This document shows, piece by piece, positions 37,170 to 45,428 of a DNA stretch of 64,000 nucleotides. Source of the DNA: Rickettsia endosymbiont of Bradysia coprophila (lineage in GTDB: Bacteria; Pseudomonadota; Alphaproteobacteria; Rickettsiales; Rickettsiaceae). The notes under the pieces are model-generated. The model searched no databases and had not been told where the DNA came from. It worked only from the letters and a program-made list of their open reading frames with translations. The stretch lies in the NCBI GenBank assembly GCA_019468145.1, contig JAHXDM010000010.1:186001-250000 (forward strand), given 5' to 3'. Position numbers and translations under genes: made by a program. Position 1 is the stretch's first letter. Every line of letters starts with the position of its first letter.

Positions 37170-37784
37170 ATGTCAAAAGATGGGAAGAATGATAAGCTAA
37201 AGTCACCATTAGAAACACCTTTATTATCAACAATTAAGCATGAAAACCCTGGTTCCTTTCCCCGCGAAAAATTAGAAGATAAATTACGAGAAGAATTAGA
37301 AAAAAGTATTGATCAAGATATGCTAAATATAATAACAAGCGTAAGGGGATTTATAAAAGAATCCTTAAAACCATACGTCAACAAGTACCTTAAGGAGGAA
37401 TGGAAGAAATTAAATAAATCATTCAAGAAAAAGACATTATCACCGGAGAAGTTTGATGCCGATTCCAAAAAGATAAAAGAATTAGAACAAAAATTACAGG
37501 AAGATCCAGAAAGGTTATTAGTCTCTCCTCACTGGGATATTCTATCCGAGTCTACTCAATATCGACTAAACGCTATAATAGAGATTTATACTAAGTTAGA
37601 AGACAAACATCACAAAGACCTACAAACTTATAAAGACATAACAAAGTATCCAGGCCTGAAAAAAATAATTAGTAAACCGAAACCATTGGGAAATGAAAAG
37701 TCAACACTCACAGCGCCAGCAAATTCAAATTCATCCAAGAAAAAGCGATCTACCCCAAATAGAGGATCTTGGACCTTGCTGTGA
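37170..37784 (+). CDS. Small charged coiled-coil protein, paralog 2
   Basis: A 204-residue relative of the preceding protein. The N-terminus MSKDGKNDKLKSPLETPLLS and tail LGNEKSTLTAPANSNSSKKK match it closely, while the middle is strongly diverged and keeps only KKTLSPEKFDADSKKIKELEQ and the following PERLL. The C-terminus is rich in Lys, Ser and Asn. It converges on chpT with 16 bp between stops. Function unknown. Confidence 0.75.
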   Translation: MSKDGKNDKLKSPLETPLLSTIKHENPGSFPREKLEDKLREELEKSIDQDMLNIITSVRGFIKESLKPYVNKYLKEEWKKLNKSFKKKTLSPEKFDADSKKIKELEQKLQEDPERLLVSPHWDILSESTQYRLNAIIEIYTKLEDKHHKDLQTYKDITKYPGLKKIISKPKPLGNEKSTLTAPANSNSSKKKRSTPNRGSWTLL

Positions 37785-37800
37785 AGGAAAGGTGACAATA

Positions 37801-38454
37801 TCAAATACAGGTTAAAACATATTCTATTGAGCTGGCTACATGGTTAATTTCGAGTTTATATCCACATTCGGTAATTAAATAGTGAGTATAATATTCATGA
37901 ATATTCCCTATCTCTACCTTGTTAATATCGCCTTTTCCAAGTAAAATATCAATTTTATCTTCATAAACATTCAGCTGTTTGCCTATTACCATAATCTTGA
38001 TATTAATGAAATTATTATCCATCTTTAGATCAATTTTTATAGTACCATCTTTTTTTAAGAGCTCAGATGCGATAAAAATGAAACACATAATAATTTTACT
38101 GATATTATCTGGGATGCTAGTACTTGTTAATTCTTGAAATATTAGTTGAATATTGCTACTCTTTAGTTTCAAAAAGTTGATACCTAGTTTATTAACTTCT
38201 ACAATATCTATAGTATTTTTATCTGAAGGAATAGAATATAGATAACGATAGAATCGCAAACGCTCTATAAGTTTACTTGCGCTAGTTTGGACTAAATTGA
38301 TTGCCTTTTTTTGGATAACGTTTTCGTGGATAGTATGTTCTTGAGGATTGTTAGATTTTATTAAACGAACACTATTATCTATTACACCGATGGTACCCGC
38401 AAAATCATGAAATATTTTTTCACTTAAAATTTGGCATAACCGAATGGATAACAT
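37801..38454 (-). CDS. chpT: Histidine phosphotransferase ChpT
   Basis: In alphaproteobacteria ChpT passes phosphate from CckA to CtrA and CpdR and so couples the cell cycle to development. The 217-residue protein has the dimerisation/phospho-His helix LSEKIFHDFAGTIGVIDN with H16 as the acceptor, followed by a second long helix and a degenerate ATPase-like domain (about 80-217), as in ChpT. Obligate Rickettsiales are known to keep a reduced CckA-ChpT-CtrA set. It starts two bases after the stop of the 98-residue gene and is probably coupled to it. Confidence 0.82.
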   Translation of the reverse strand: MLSIRLCQILSEKIFHDFAGTIGVIDNSVRLIKSNNPQEHTIHENVIQKKAINLVQTSASKLIERLRFYRYLYSIPSDKNTIDIVEVNKLGINFLKLKSSNIQLIFQELTSTSIPDNISKIIMCFIFIASELLKKDGTIKIDLKMDNNFINIKIMVIGKQLNVYEDKIDILLGKGDINKVEIGNIHEYYTHYLITECGYKLEINHVASSIEYVLTCI

Positions 38455-38456
38455 AA

Positions 38457-38753
38457 CTACTCGCTTATCTCTTTAAGAATTCTGCAATTGCTACAGGGCA
38501 AAAACCACGCTTTAGAGCTTCTATACCCCTCTGATATGAATTTGCGTGTGTCGACATTGCTCAATGCTCGCCTATTATCTATAGGCTTCACTCCATCGTG
38601 CAAGGCAGCAAAATCATCTGAGAGGGATATAGTATCTTTTATCTCTTGCGCTGTTAAATTACCATTAATCCATATATTGCAAATCTCTATAACCCTATCT
38701 TTTTCTGACTTGGTCCATGTTCCTAGGAAGTAATCCATTGTTAAAGTAGCCAT
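38457..38753 (-). CDS. Small hypothetical protein carrying an in-frame palindromic element
   Basis: Ninety-eight residues starting MATLTMDYFLGTWTKSEKD after a GGAT ribosome site. The first 45 residues read as a normal soluble helical protein. Residues from about 42 to 77 (around DDFAALHDGVKPIDNRR to KFISEGYRS) are encoded by the RPE-like element at 38522-38631. The last 20 (SSKAWFLPCSNCRILKEISE) come from DNA beyond it. Known Rickettsia palindromic elements likewise sit inside coding genes in frame. The gene directly precedes chpT. The native function is not recognised. Confidence 0.55.
   Translation of the reverse strand: MATLTMDYFLGTWTKSEKDRVIEICNIWINGNLTAQEIKDTISLSDDFAALHDGVKPIDNRRALSNVDTRKFISEGYRSSKAWFLPCSNCRILKEISE
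38522..38631. repeat. RPE-like palindromic element within a coding frame
   Basis: A 110-bp imperfect palindrome. The left end TATACCCCTCTGATATGAAT and the reverse of the right end, TATATCCCTCTCAGATGATT, are inverted copies. Its middle (GCTCAATGCTCGCCTATTAT and CTATAGGCTTCACTCCATCG) is the reverse complement of the element at 56491-56593 with few changes. Confidence 0.9.
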
Positions 38754-38788
38754 TTATCCTGTAACTTATATATATATTATTACTGCCT

Positions 38789-40564
38789 TTAATAAACCCT
38801 TTTAGCTGGAGGAATTGCCTCTACTTCATTGCTCAAGGTAGTAAGGGTTACAGCTTTATAATCCAACGTTACTTTACCCTCCTCATCAATTAACGCAAGT
38901 GTATGTTTCATCCACTCCTCGTCATTACGTTCCTGATAATCTTCTCTAGCATGGGCTCCTCTACTTTCCTTCCTATTAGCAGCCGAATACATAGTAACTA
39001 CTGCTTGATCTAGTAAATTAGCTAATTCTAAGCTTTCCATTAAGTCGCTATTCCATATTAAAGATCTATCATTTATTTTTATATTTAGATACTCCTTTCT
39101 TGCCTGATCAATTAATTCTATTCCTTCATCCAAAACTGTTTGGGTTCTAAATACCGCCGCATGATTTTGCATGATTCTTTGCATTTTAAGCCTTAAGGTA
39201 GCCACTGGTATATCACCTTTCTTATTTCGTATATCATCAAATCTATTAATTATCTTCTCTAATATAGAAGGGAGTAAAATTTTATGGGGTTGCCCTGGTT
39301 TAATAATTTCCGCAGCTTTAAAAGCCGCCGCTCTGCCAAATACTATTAAATCAAGCAAAGAATTAGAACCTAAACGATTTGCTCCATGGACTGACACACA
39401 AGCAGCTTCACCTATGGACATTAAACCTTGGATAATCTTACCTTGGCTTATAACTTGCCCGTGATAATTGGTGGGGATTCCTCCCATATTATAATGTACA
39501 GTAGGTAATATTGGTATTGGCTGCGTACTGACATCAATACCGGCAAAAATTTTTGCTGTTTCTGAAATGCCTGGCAGACGTTCATGTAGGATTTCAGGAG
39601 ATAAATGATTTAAATGCAAAAACACATGATCTTTATGCTGGCCAACACCTCTACCTTCTCTAATTTCCATAGTTATAGCTCTGGAAACTACATCTCTGGA
39701 TGCCAGGTCCTTAGCTGCTGGAGCGTATCTTTCCATGAACCGCTCACCGTTAGAGTTTACTAAATATCCACCTTCTCCTCTAGCCCCTTCTGTGATCAAA
39801 CAACCAGAACCATAGATCCCCGTTGGATGAAATTGGACAAATTCCATATCTTGCAGGGCAATATTGCTTCTTGCCGCCATTCCTCCCCCATCCCCTGTGC
39901 AAGTATGAGCACTAGTGGCAGAGAAATAAGCTTTACCATATCCACCGGTAGCTAATACTACCATATGAGCATGAAAACAATGAATCTGGCCATCATCTAG
40001 GTTCCAAGCTACTACTCCTCTACAATGGCCATCCTCCATTAATAAATCAAGAGCAAAATATTCGATAAAAAACCTAGCTTTGTTTTTTAAAGCCTGTTGA
40101 TATAAAGTATGCAATATTGCATGACCTGTACGATCTGCTGCAGCGCAAGTCCTTTGAGCCGCTTTGCCTTTTCCATAGTTGGTGGTCATACCCCCAAAAG
40201 GACGCTGATAAATTTTTCCTTCTTCTGTTCTAGAAAATGGTACCCCATAATGCTCAAGTTCAAGTACTGCATCAGCTGCATGTTTACACATATATTCGAT
40301 AGCATCTTGATCTCCTAGCCAATCTGAACCCTTAACTGTATCATACATATGCCAGCGCCAATTATCTTCTCCCATATTACCAAGAGCTGCACTAATCCCG
40401 CCTTGGGCGGCCACGGTATGACTTCTTGTGGGGAAAACTTTACTAATGCAAGCAGTATTAAGACCTTCTTTTGCCATACCAAAAGTAGCTCTAAGGCCTG
40501 CTCCTCCTGCTCCCACTACTACTACATCAAATTCATGGTGGATAATATTATAAGATTTGGGCAT
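38789..40564 (-). CDS. sdhA: Succinate dehydrogenase flavoprotein subunit SdhA
   Basis: Catalytic subunit of respiratory complex II, oxidising succinate to fumarate on the cytoplasmic face of the inner membrane. The 591-residue protein has the FAD motif [17 protein letters not shown], the covalent-flavin histidine H49 in [29 protein letters not shown] and the substrate arginine region RGEGGYLVN. The tail [17 protein letters not shown] is typical. sdhC, sdhD and sdhB, normally beside it, are not in the window; here a DNA glycosylase lies upstream and a small unknown gene downstream. Confidence 0.97.
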   Translation of the reverse strand: MPKSYNIIHHEFDVVVVGAGGAGLRATFGMAKEGLNTACISKVFPTRSHTVAAQGGISAALGNMGEDNWRWHMYDTVKGSDWLGDQDAIEYMCKHAADAVLELEHYGVPFSRTEEGKIYQRPFGGMTTNYGKGKAAQRTCAAADRTGHAILHTLYQQALKNKARFFIEYFALDLLMEDGHCRGVVAWNLDDGQIHCFHAHMVVLATGGYGKAYFSATSAHTCTGDGGGMAARSNIALQDMEFVQFHPTGIYGSGCLITEGARGEGGYLVNSNGERFMERYAPAAKDLASRDVVSRAITMEIREGRGVGQHKDHVFLHLNHLSPEILHERLPGISETAKIFAGIDVSTQPIPILPTVHYNMGGIPTNYHGQVISQGKIIQGLMSIGEAACVSVHGANRLGSNSLLDLIVFGRAAAFKAAEIIKPGQPHKILLPSILEKIINRFDDIRNKKGDIPVATLRLKMQRIMQNHAAVFRTQTVLDEGIELIDQARKEYLNIKINDRSLIWNSDLMESLELANLLDQAVVTMYSAANRKESRGAHAREDYQERNDEEWMKHTLALIDEEGKVTLDYKAVTLTTLSNEVEAIPPAKRVY

Positions 40565-40601
40565 TTTTATATTCTCTGTTTTTATTACTAACCAATAGGC
40601 C

Positions 40602-41471
40602 TTAAATTATTTCATTCTTATTAAGAAACTCTTGAATTTTTAATATATCATACCAACTAGTCTTTTTTTGTAATGGTTGCCTTAAAAGATAAGCTGGATG
40701 GAAAATAGCTGTAGTCGAAATGGGCTTACTAAGATATTGATTAGTATATAAATAATATTCTTGTCTAATTTTACTCACCCCAGCATTTTTACCCAGCAAA
40801 CTTGTTGCTGCAACATTCCCTACTAACACTATTAACTTTGGATTTATTAAAGCGATATGTTTTTCTACAAATGGCCGACAAATATCTATTTCTTCTTGAG
40901 TTGGGGCTCGATTAGCAGGAGGACGCCAAAAAACGGTATTAGTAATATAAGCATTCTGTTTCCTTGAAATATTTATAGAAGCTAAGATATTATCCAACAA
41001 TTTACCACTCTCTCCACAAAAAGGGATGCCTTGGGCATCTTCTGTGCTACCAGGTGCTTCCCCAATCAACATAATAGAGCTTTGGGGATTACCATCAGCA
41101 AATACCGTATTATTTGCTAGTTTCTTTAAGCTACACCCATCGAAATCTAATAGTAATTTTTTTAAATCCTCTAAATTATCAGCAGAATCGGCTAAAGACC
41201 TCGCAAGTGTTATAGCAGATGGATTAGAATTTTTTAAAGAATCTATATTACTATTGACCATTTTTGTATTTAGAGTATCTTTCGGTATCTTTTGATCATT
41301 TAAATCCTGTTTAGGTATGGAATTGTAAGACATAGGAAATACTGTTAATTTTTTATTCTTGTTAGTATTAATTAAACTCTTAAAGTTTTTATTAGCTTCT
41401 AAAAAATAGTAATCTATTCCTACTGCCCGGAGCCATTTAAGGTGGTTGATTTTGTTTATTAGATGATTCAT
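40602..41471 (-). CDS. Uracil-DNA glycosylase, family 4-like
   Basis: Removes uracil from DNA. The 289-residue protein has motif A as [20 protein letters not shown] and motif B as HPAYLLRQP, with [17 protein letters not shown] between them. An N-terminal extension of about 80 residues precedes a [15 protein letters not shown] segment found in alphaproteobacterial relatives. The four iron-sulfur cysteines of classic family 4 enzymes are not all evident, so cluster binding is uncertain. It is divergent from the pseudouridine synthase gene with a 50-bp shared promoter region. Confidence 0.85.
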   Translation of the reverse strand: MNHLINKINHLKWLRAVGIDYYFLEANKNFKSLINTNKNKKLTVFPMSYNSIPKQDLNDQKIPKDTLNTKMVNSNIDSLKNSNPSAITLARSLADSADNLEDLKKLLLDFDGCSLKKLANNTVFADGNPQSSIMLIGEAPGSTEDAQGIPFCGESGKLLDNILASINISRKQNAYITNTVFWRPPANRAPTQEEIDICRPFVEKHIALINPKLIVLVGNVAATSLLGKNAGVSKIRQEYYLYTNQYLSKPISTTAIFHPAYLLRQPLQKKTSWYDILKIQEFLNKNEII

Positions 41472-41521
41472 GTTATACTTAAGCTTTTATACTCAACTAA
41501 TTTACTATTAAAATCTTATCG

Positions 41522-42463
41522 ATGATAAAAAAATATATTCTGCCAGCCAGCTTGACCGGCTTTAGGCTTGATAAAGCATTAGCCTGCCTTATCGATAAAA
41601 CTTCTAGAAGCCAGGTTCAACGAATTATTCATGACTTACAAGTAAAAATTAATGGCTTAATTATTTCGCATTCTGACTGTAAGGTCAAGGAGAATGATGT
41701 TATTGAAATAGAGTTTAAAGAACAAACTCCTTTAATAATGCAGGAAGCTGATATTAAACTTGATATTTACTATGAAGATGAAGATTTAATAGTTATTAAT
41801 AAGGCATCCGGCATGACAGTCCACCCGGGGAATGGTAATCAGCAAAATACTTTAGTCAATGCGCTGCTCCATTATACTAAAAACTTATCCAGTATAGGAG
41901 GCGGTGAGCGTCCTGGCATCGTTCATCGTTTAGATAAAGATACTACGGGTTTGATGGTAGTTGCAAAAAATAATTTTGCGCATGTTAATTTAGCAAATCA
42001 AATCGCTATCCGTACCTTAATACGGAAATACAAAGCAGTGATTTGGGGAGTTATCAATCCTTCAAGCGGTATTATTAAGAATAATATAGGACGCAGTCGC
42101 GTAAGTAGGCAAAAAATGACTATCTTAAAATTTGGCGGGAAAGAAGCTATTACTCATTATGTTACCCAAGAAATATTATTGGGTGGTTTAATAAGTATAG
42201 TAGAATGTAAACTTACCACGGGTAGAACTCATCAGATCAGGGTCCAATTAAGCCATTTAAAACATTCTATAGTAGGAGATCAAACTTATGGAAATAATAG
42301 TAGGAAAGTTCAACATACTTCCCCTATAATACAACAAAAACTAGCCAATTTTAAAAGACAAGCTCTACATTCATGGTTTTTGAGTTTTATGCATCCAGTC
42401 AGCAATAAATTGCTGGAATTTCAGGCTCCTCTCCCACAAGATATGATAGAAATAATCTCATAA
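41522..42463 (+). CDS. rluD: 23S rRNA pseudouridine synthase, RluC/RluD type
   Basis: Converts uridines of 23S rRNA to pseudouridine. The 313-residue protein starts with an S4 RNA-binding domain (about 10-70) and continues with the RluA-family catalytic domain, whose signature GIVHRLDKDTTGLMVVAKN contains catalytic D138. LTTGRTHQIRVQLSHL is the conserved later motif. RluC and RluD cannot be cleanly told apart here; the S4 domain and length fit RluD. prmC follows 14 bp downstream, so both ribosome/translation genes form an operon. Confidence 0.88.
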   Translation: MIKKYILPASLTGFRLDKALACLIDKTSRSQVQRIIHDLQVKINGLIISHSDCKVKENDVIEIEFKEQTPLIMQEADIKLDIYYEDEDLIVINKASGMTVHPGNGNQQNTLVNALLHYTKNLSSIGGGERPGIVHRLDKDTTGLMVVAKNNFAHVNLANQIAIRTLIRKYKAVIWGVINPSSGIIKNNIGRSRVSRQKMTILKFGGKEAITHYVTQEILLGGLISIVECKLTTGRTHQIRVQLSHLKHSIVGDQTYGNNSRKVQHTSPIIQQKLANFKRQALHSWFLSFMHPVSNKLLEFQAPLPQDMIEIIS

Positions 42464-42477
42464 ACTTGAACTTGTAA

Positions 42478-43326
42478 ATGAAAAATATCAAAGAATTGTT
42501 AACTGATGCTGCTAAAAAATTACAATCAATCAATATACAATCAGCAAATTTAGAAGCTAGAATATTAATGCAACATGCTACTGGTAAAACCTGTGAATAT
42601 TTATTAGCAAGATCTGAAGAAGAATTACCTCAAAACCCGCACCTTATTTTTGAGCAATTAGTAAATAGGCGATTATCTCGAGAGCCCATAGCCTATATTA
42701 TTGGTTTCAAAGAATTTTATGGCTATGAGTTTATTGTCAATAATAAAGTACTGATTCCAAGAGATGATACAGAAATTATAGTAGAAGCAATTTTAAAGAG
42801 TAATAACCCAGAATCATCCCTAACAATATTAGAGCTTGGGACAGGCACGGGTTGTATTATAATAAGTTTATTGCAAGAGATGCCGTATGCCGAAGCCACC
42901 GCTACGGATATATGTCCTGAAGCGATGATCATTACTTCCCAAAACGCTATAAAACATGGGGTAACTAACCGGTTAAAATTAATCTATAGTGATTGGTTTA
43001 AGAATTTAGAAAATAAAAAATTTGATATTATTGTAAGTAACCCACCTTATATTTCTTATAATGATAGTACTTATATGGCACCTGAAACTTTAAAATATGA
43101 ACCTCCTACCGCTTTATTCGCAGAAAATAGTGGTTTAGCAATCTATTATATAATAGCCGAGTCCGCTAAAAATTTTCTAAAAAAACATGGGAAATTATTT
43201 TTAGAAGTAGGTTTTAATCAATCCTCTGCGGTTAGAGAAATTTTTAGTAGTCACAATTATATATTTAAAGAAGTGTACCAAGATTTAGCTGGACATAATA
43301 GAGTGCTGTTATTTATGGCGGAATAA
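42478..43326 (+). CDS. prmC: Release factor glutamine methyltransferase PrmC
   Basis: Methylates the Gln of the GGQ motif in peptide release factors. The 282-residue protein has the N-terminal helical domain, the SAM-binding ELGTGTGCII (119-128) and the NPPY catalytic motif (188-191) in IIVSNPPYISYND. The usual IPRPETE reads IPRDDTE here, a mild change. It lies in an operon with the upstream pseudouridine synthase. Confidence 0.95.
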   Translation: MKNIKELLTDAAKKLQSINIQSANLEARILMQHATGKTCEYLLARSEEELPQNPHLIFEQLVNRRLSREPIAYIIGFKEFYGYEFIVNNKVLIPRDDTEIIVEAILKSNNPESSLTILELGTGTGCIIISLLQEMPYAEATATDICPEAMIITSQNAIKHGVTNRLKLIYSDWFKNLENKKFDIIVSNPPYISYNDSTYMAPETLKYEPPTALFAENSGLAIYYIIAESAKNFLKKHGKLFLEVGFNQSSAVREIFSSHNYIFKEVYQDLAGHNRVLLFMAE

Positions 43327-43343
43327 TAATAAGCCCCTTATGC

Positions 43344-43997
43344 CTAATATTTTAATAAATCTATGTGATTTTTATAGTCTTTTGTTTGAAAGATAAAATT
43401 ACCGGCTACTAACATGCCTGCTCCAGCTTTAATACATTCTTTAGCAGTAATATTATTAATTCCTCCATCAACTGCAAGAATTATTGACTTATTAGAGTTT
43501 TTAATTTTTTCAGAAATAATTGCAATTTTTTCTAATTGATTATTTATAAATTTTTGACCTGCAAAACCGGGATTTACTGTCATTACCAGGACCAAATCTA
43601 ATGTTTCCAATATATAATTTAAAGAGTCTGGTAAGGTCGAAGGCAATAAGGCTACTCCTGCTTTCACCCCTAAGCTTTGAATATAGGTTAAAGTCCTATG
43701 CAGATGGAGAGTAGTATCTGGGTGAATAGTGATAATATCTGCTCCAGCTTTTACATATTCGTCAATAGAATCTTCTGGAGAATTAATCATTAGATGAACG
43801 TCAAACGGCAGCTTACTATAAGATCTTAAGGCCTTTATTATAATAGGTCCCATTGTTAAATTAGAGACAAAGTGCCCATCCATAACATCTATATGTATTA
43901 GATCAGCTCCGGCTTGCTCCAGAGCTACAATTTCTTCTCCTAACTTAGCAAAATTTGCGGACAGTAATGATGCAGAAATTTTAATAGTGGTATTCAT
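43344..43997 (-). CDS. rpe: Ribulose-phosphate 3-epimerase
   Basis: Interconverts ribulose-5-phosphate and xylulose-5-phosphate. The 217-residue TIM barrel has SASLLSANFAKLGEE, the metal-binding IHIDVMDGHFVSN, HLMINSP, TVNPGFAGQKF and LAVDGGIN, all characteristic. It converges with prmC (17 bp) and is followed upstream by the region with the long palindrome. Other pentose phosphate genes are not in the window. Confidence 0.96.
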   Translation of the reverse strand: MNTTIKISASLLSANFAKLGEEIVALEQAGADLIHIDVMDGHFVSNLTMGPIIIKALRSYSKLPFDVHLMINSPEDSIDEYVKAGADIITIHPDTTLHLHRTLTYIQSLGVKAGVALLPSTLPDSLNYILETLDLVLVMTVNPGFAGQKFINNQLEKIAIISEKIKNSNKSIILAVDGGINNITAKECIKAGAGMLVAGNFIFQTKDYKNHIDLLKY

Positions 43998-44184
43998 AAT
44001 TTAAATTATAGTTGTGCCGCGGGCCCCGTGAGCCGTACTTAAATGTACGTGAGGATTCAATTCTAAGTTCATTGCTCCAATTACCATCTCGAGTAGAATT
44101 ACGCTAAGGAAGTCTAATATAGAATCAACTACGAGATAATACATGTTTATCTCTTCAGAATCTATAAAAAATAACCTAAATATA

Positions 44185-44242
44185 GCATTGCCGATAAATA
44201 GTTGATGACAATGCTCCGGCATCAACTATTTATCGGCAATGC
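44185..44242. repeat. 58-bp perfect palindrome just after greA
   Basis: Two perfect 23-bp arms starting GCATTGCCGATAAATAG flank a 12-base loop. It begins one base beyond the greA stop codon. It lacks a T-run, so it is not a standard intrinsic terminator, but it must form a very stable hairpin in greA mRNA. The 180 bp between it and rpe contain another small stem (CGTACTTAAATGTACG) and no credible gene; the 74-codon frame there is not supported. Confidence 0.85.
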
Positions 44243-44243
44243 C

Positions 44244-44729
44244 CTAAATATCTAGTTCTTGATATGATATCTTTAAAACTTCATAGGTTTTTGAACCCTT
44301 AGGTGTCGTGACCTCCACTATATCTCCTACTCCTTTCCCGATAAGAGCTTTGGCAATTGGCGAGACTATCGATACCCTCTTTTTAGTAATATCAGCTTCA
44401 TATTCTCCAACAATATGGTAAGTAACTACCTCTTCTGTTTCATCGTCTACTAGCTTGACTGTTGCTCCGAATTTTATGCTATCACCCGAAAGTTTAGAGA
44501 TATCAATAATTTCAGCCCTGGCAATTTTATCTTCAAGATCTAAAATACGACCTTCAATGAAGCTTTGTTTTTCACGCGCTGCATGATATTCTGCGTTCTC
44601 GGATAAATCTCCAAAGTCTCTTGCTGTAGCTATTGCTTCGATCACTTTTGGTCGCTCTACATGCTTAAGTTGTTTTATTTCTTTTTCTAGATTATCAAAC
44701 CCTTTATGTGTAATAGGAAATTTTGCCAT
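44244..44729 (-). CDS. greA: Transcription elongation factor GreA
   Basis: Rescues backtracked RNA polymerase by stimulating transcript cleavage. From the ATG at 44729 the protein has 161 residues, the normal length: a coiled-coil N-terminal domain with the acidic tip DFGDLSENAEYHAARE and an FKBP-like C-terminal domain (SIVSPIAKALIGKGVGD). The frame can be extended to 44855, but that would overlap the divergent gene at 44808 and give an atypical hydrophobic leader, so the shorter start is chosen. Confidence 0.96.
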   Translation of the reverse strand: MAKFPITHKGFDNLEKEIKQLKHVERPKVIEAIATARDFGDLSENAEYHAAREKQSFIEGRILDLEDKIARAEIIDISKLSGDSIKFGATVKLVDDETEEVVTYHIVGEYEADITKKRVSIVSPIAKALIGKGVGDIVEVTTPKGSKTYEVLKISYQELDI

Positions 44730-44807
44730 AATAATTGTCTTGTCTAAGTTATGTTTTATAGTATATTTATAGAGTGAAACTTTGTCAAACAAGCCTTTTA
44801 GGTTCTT

Positions 44808-45428
44808 ATGCAAACTGAAGTTTATAATTTTGAGATACAACGCAAAACCTTTCATCTATATAGCCTAGTGGTACCGTTTATTTATTTATTTATATCTAAA
44901 TTAGCAGCTATTATCTTATTATTCTTACTTACCATCCTGGTATTATACATTGATATGACTAGGCACTATGACTTACGAATAAGAAAATTTACGGATAAAT
45001 TTTTTGCAAGTCTAATGCGCCCTAATGAACAAAGCGGGACATTTGGATTAAGTGGTAGCACTTTTATGATAGTTGGATTTTTTCTCACAGCTTTGTTATT
45101 TTCAAAAGGTCTTGCCATTTCTTCGTGGTTTATATTAATAATATCCGATTGCCTTGCAGCATTAATCGGTACTAAGGTTGGAACACCACTGGCAAATGGA
45201 AAATCGCTAGAAGGTTCGACCGCTTTTTTAGCTTCAGCAATTTTCATTAGTATGATAGTATACTTCTTTATAGGGTATAAAACCAGTTTTAGTGTTATCA
45301 TAATTAGTTCCATAATTTCTACTATCAGTGAATTTTACTCCAAAGAATTATCTATAAATGATAATTTATCTGTTCCCCTTTCTTATTGCTTTTCTACAGT
45401 TGTATTCAACTTTATTTTAGGTTTATGA
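44808..45428 (+). CDS. Polyprenol/diacylglycerol kinase-like membrane protein (SEC59/DGK1/VTE5 type)
   Basis: An integral membrane protein of 206 residues with six or seven hydrophobic segments. The signature of CTP-dependent lipid kinases is present: FEIQRKTFHLYS at the N-terminus, then ISDCLAALIGTKVGTPLANG followed by KSLEGSTAF. Such enzymes phosphorylate dolichol, phytol or diacylglycerol; the substrate here is unknown. Its stop overlaps the dnaG start as ATGA, so it leads the dnaG-rpoD operon, an unexpected but tightly coupled neighbour. Confidence 0.78.
   Translation: MQTEVYNFEIQRKTFHLYSLVVPFIYLFISKLAAIILLFLLTILVLYIDMTRHYDLRIRKFTDKFFASLMRPNEQSGTFGLSGSTFMIVGFFLTALLFSKGLAISSWFILIISDCLAALIGTKVGTPLANGKSLEGSTAFLASAIFISMIVYFFIGYKTSFSVIIISSIISTISEFYSKELSINDNLSVPLSYCFSTVVFNFILGL

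Noticed and set aside
44001-44225. A 74-codon minus-strand frame, and a possible group II intron domain V (GAGCCGTAC...TACG)
   Set aside because: The frame overlaps the perfect palindrome and has no ribosome site. The domain V-like stem lacks the expected GAAA loop and surrounding structure.
44730-44855. Longer greA start giving 203 residues
   Set aside because: It would overlap the divergent gene at 44808 and add a hydrophobic leader absent from GreA; the 161-residue form is the family length.
45386-45424. Upstream extension of dnaG
   Set aside because: It overlaps the preceding gene and the family N-terminus begins at the ATG in the ATGA overlap.
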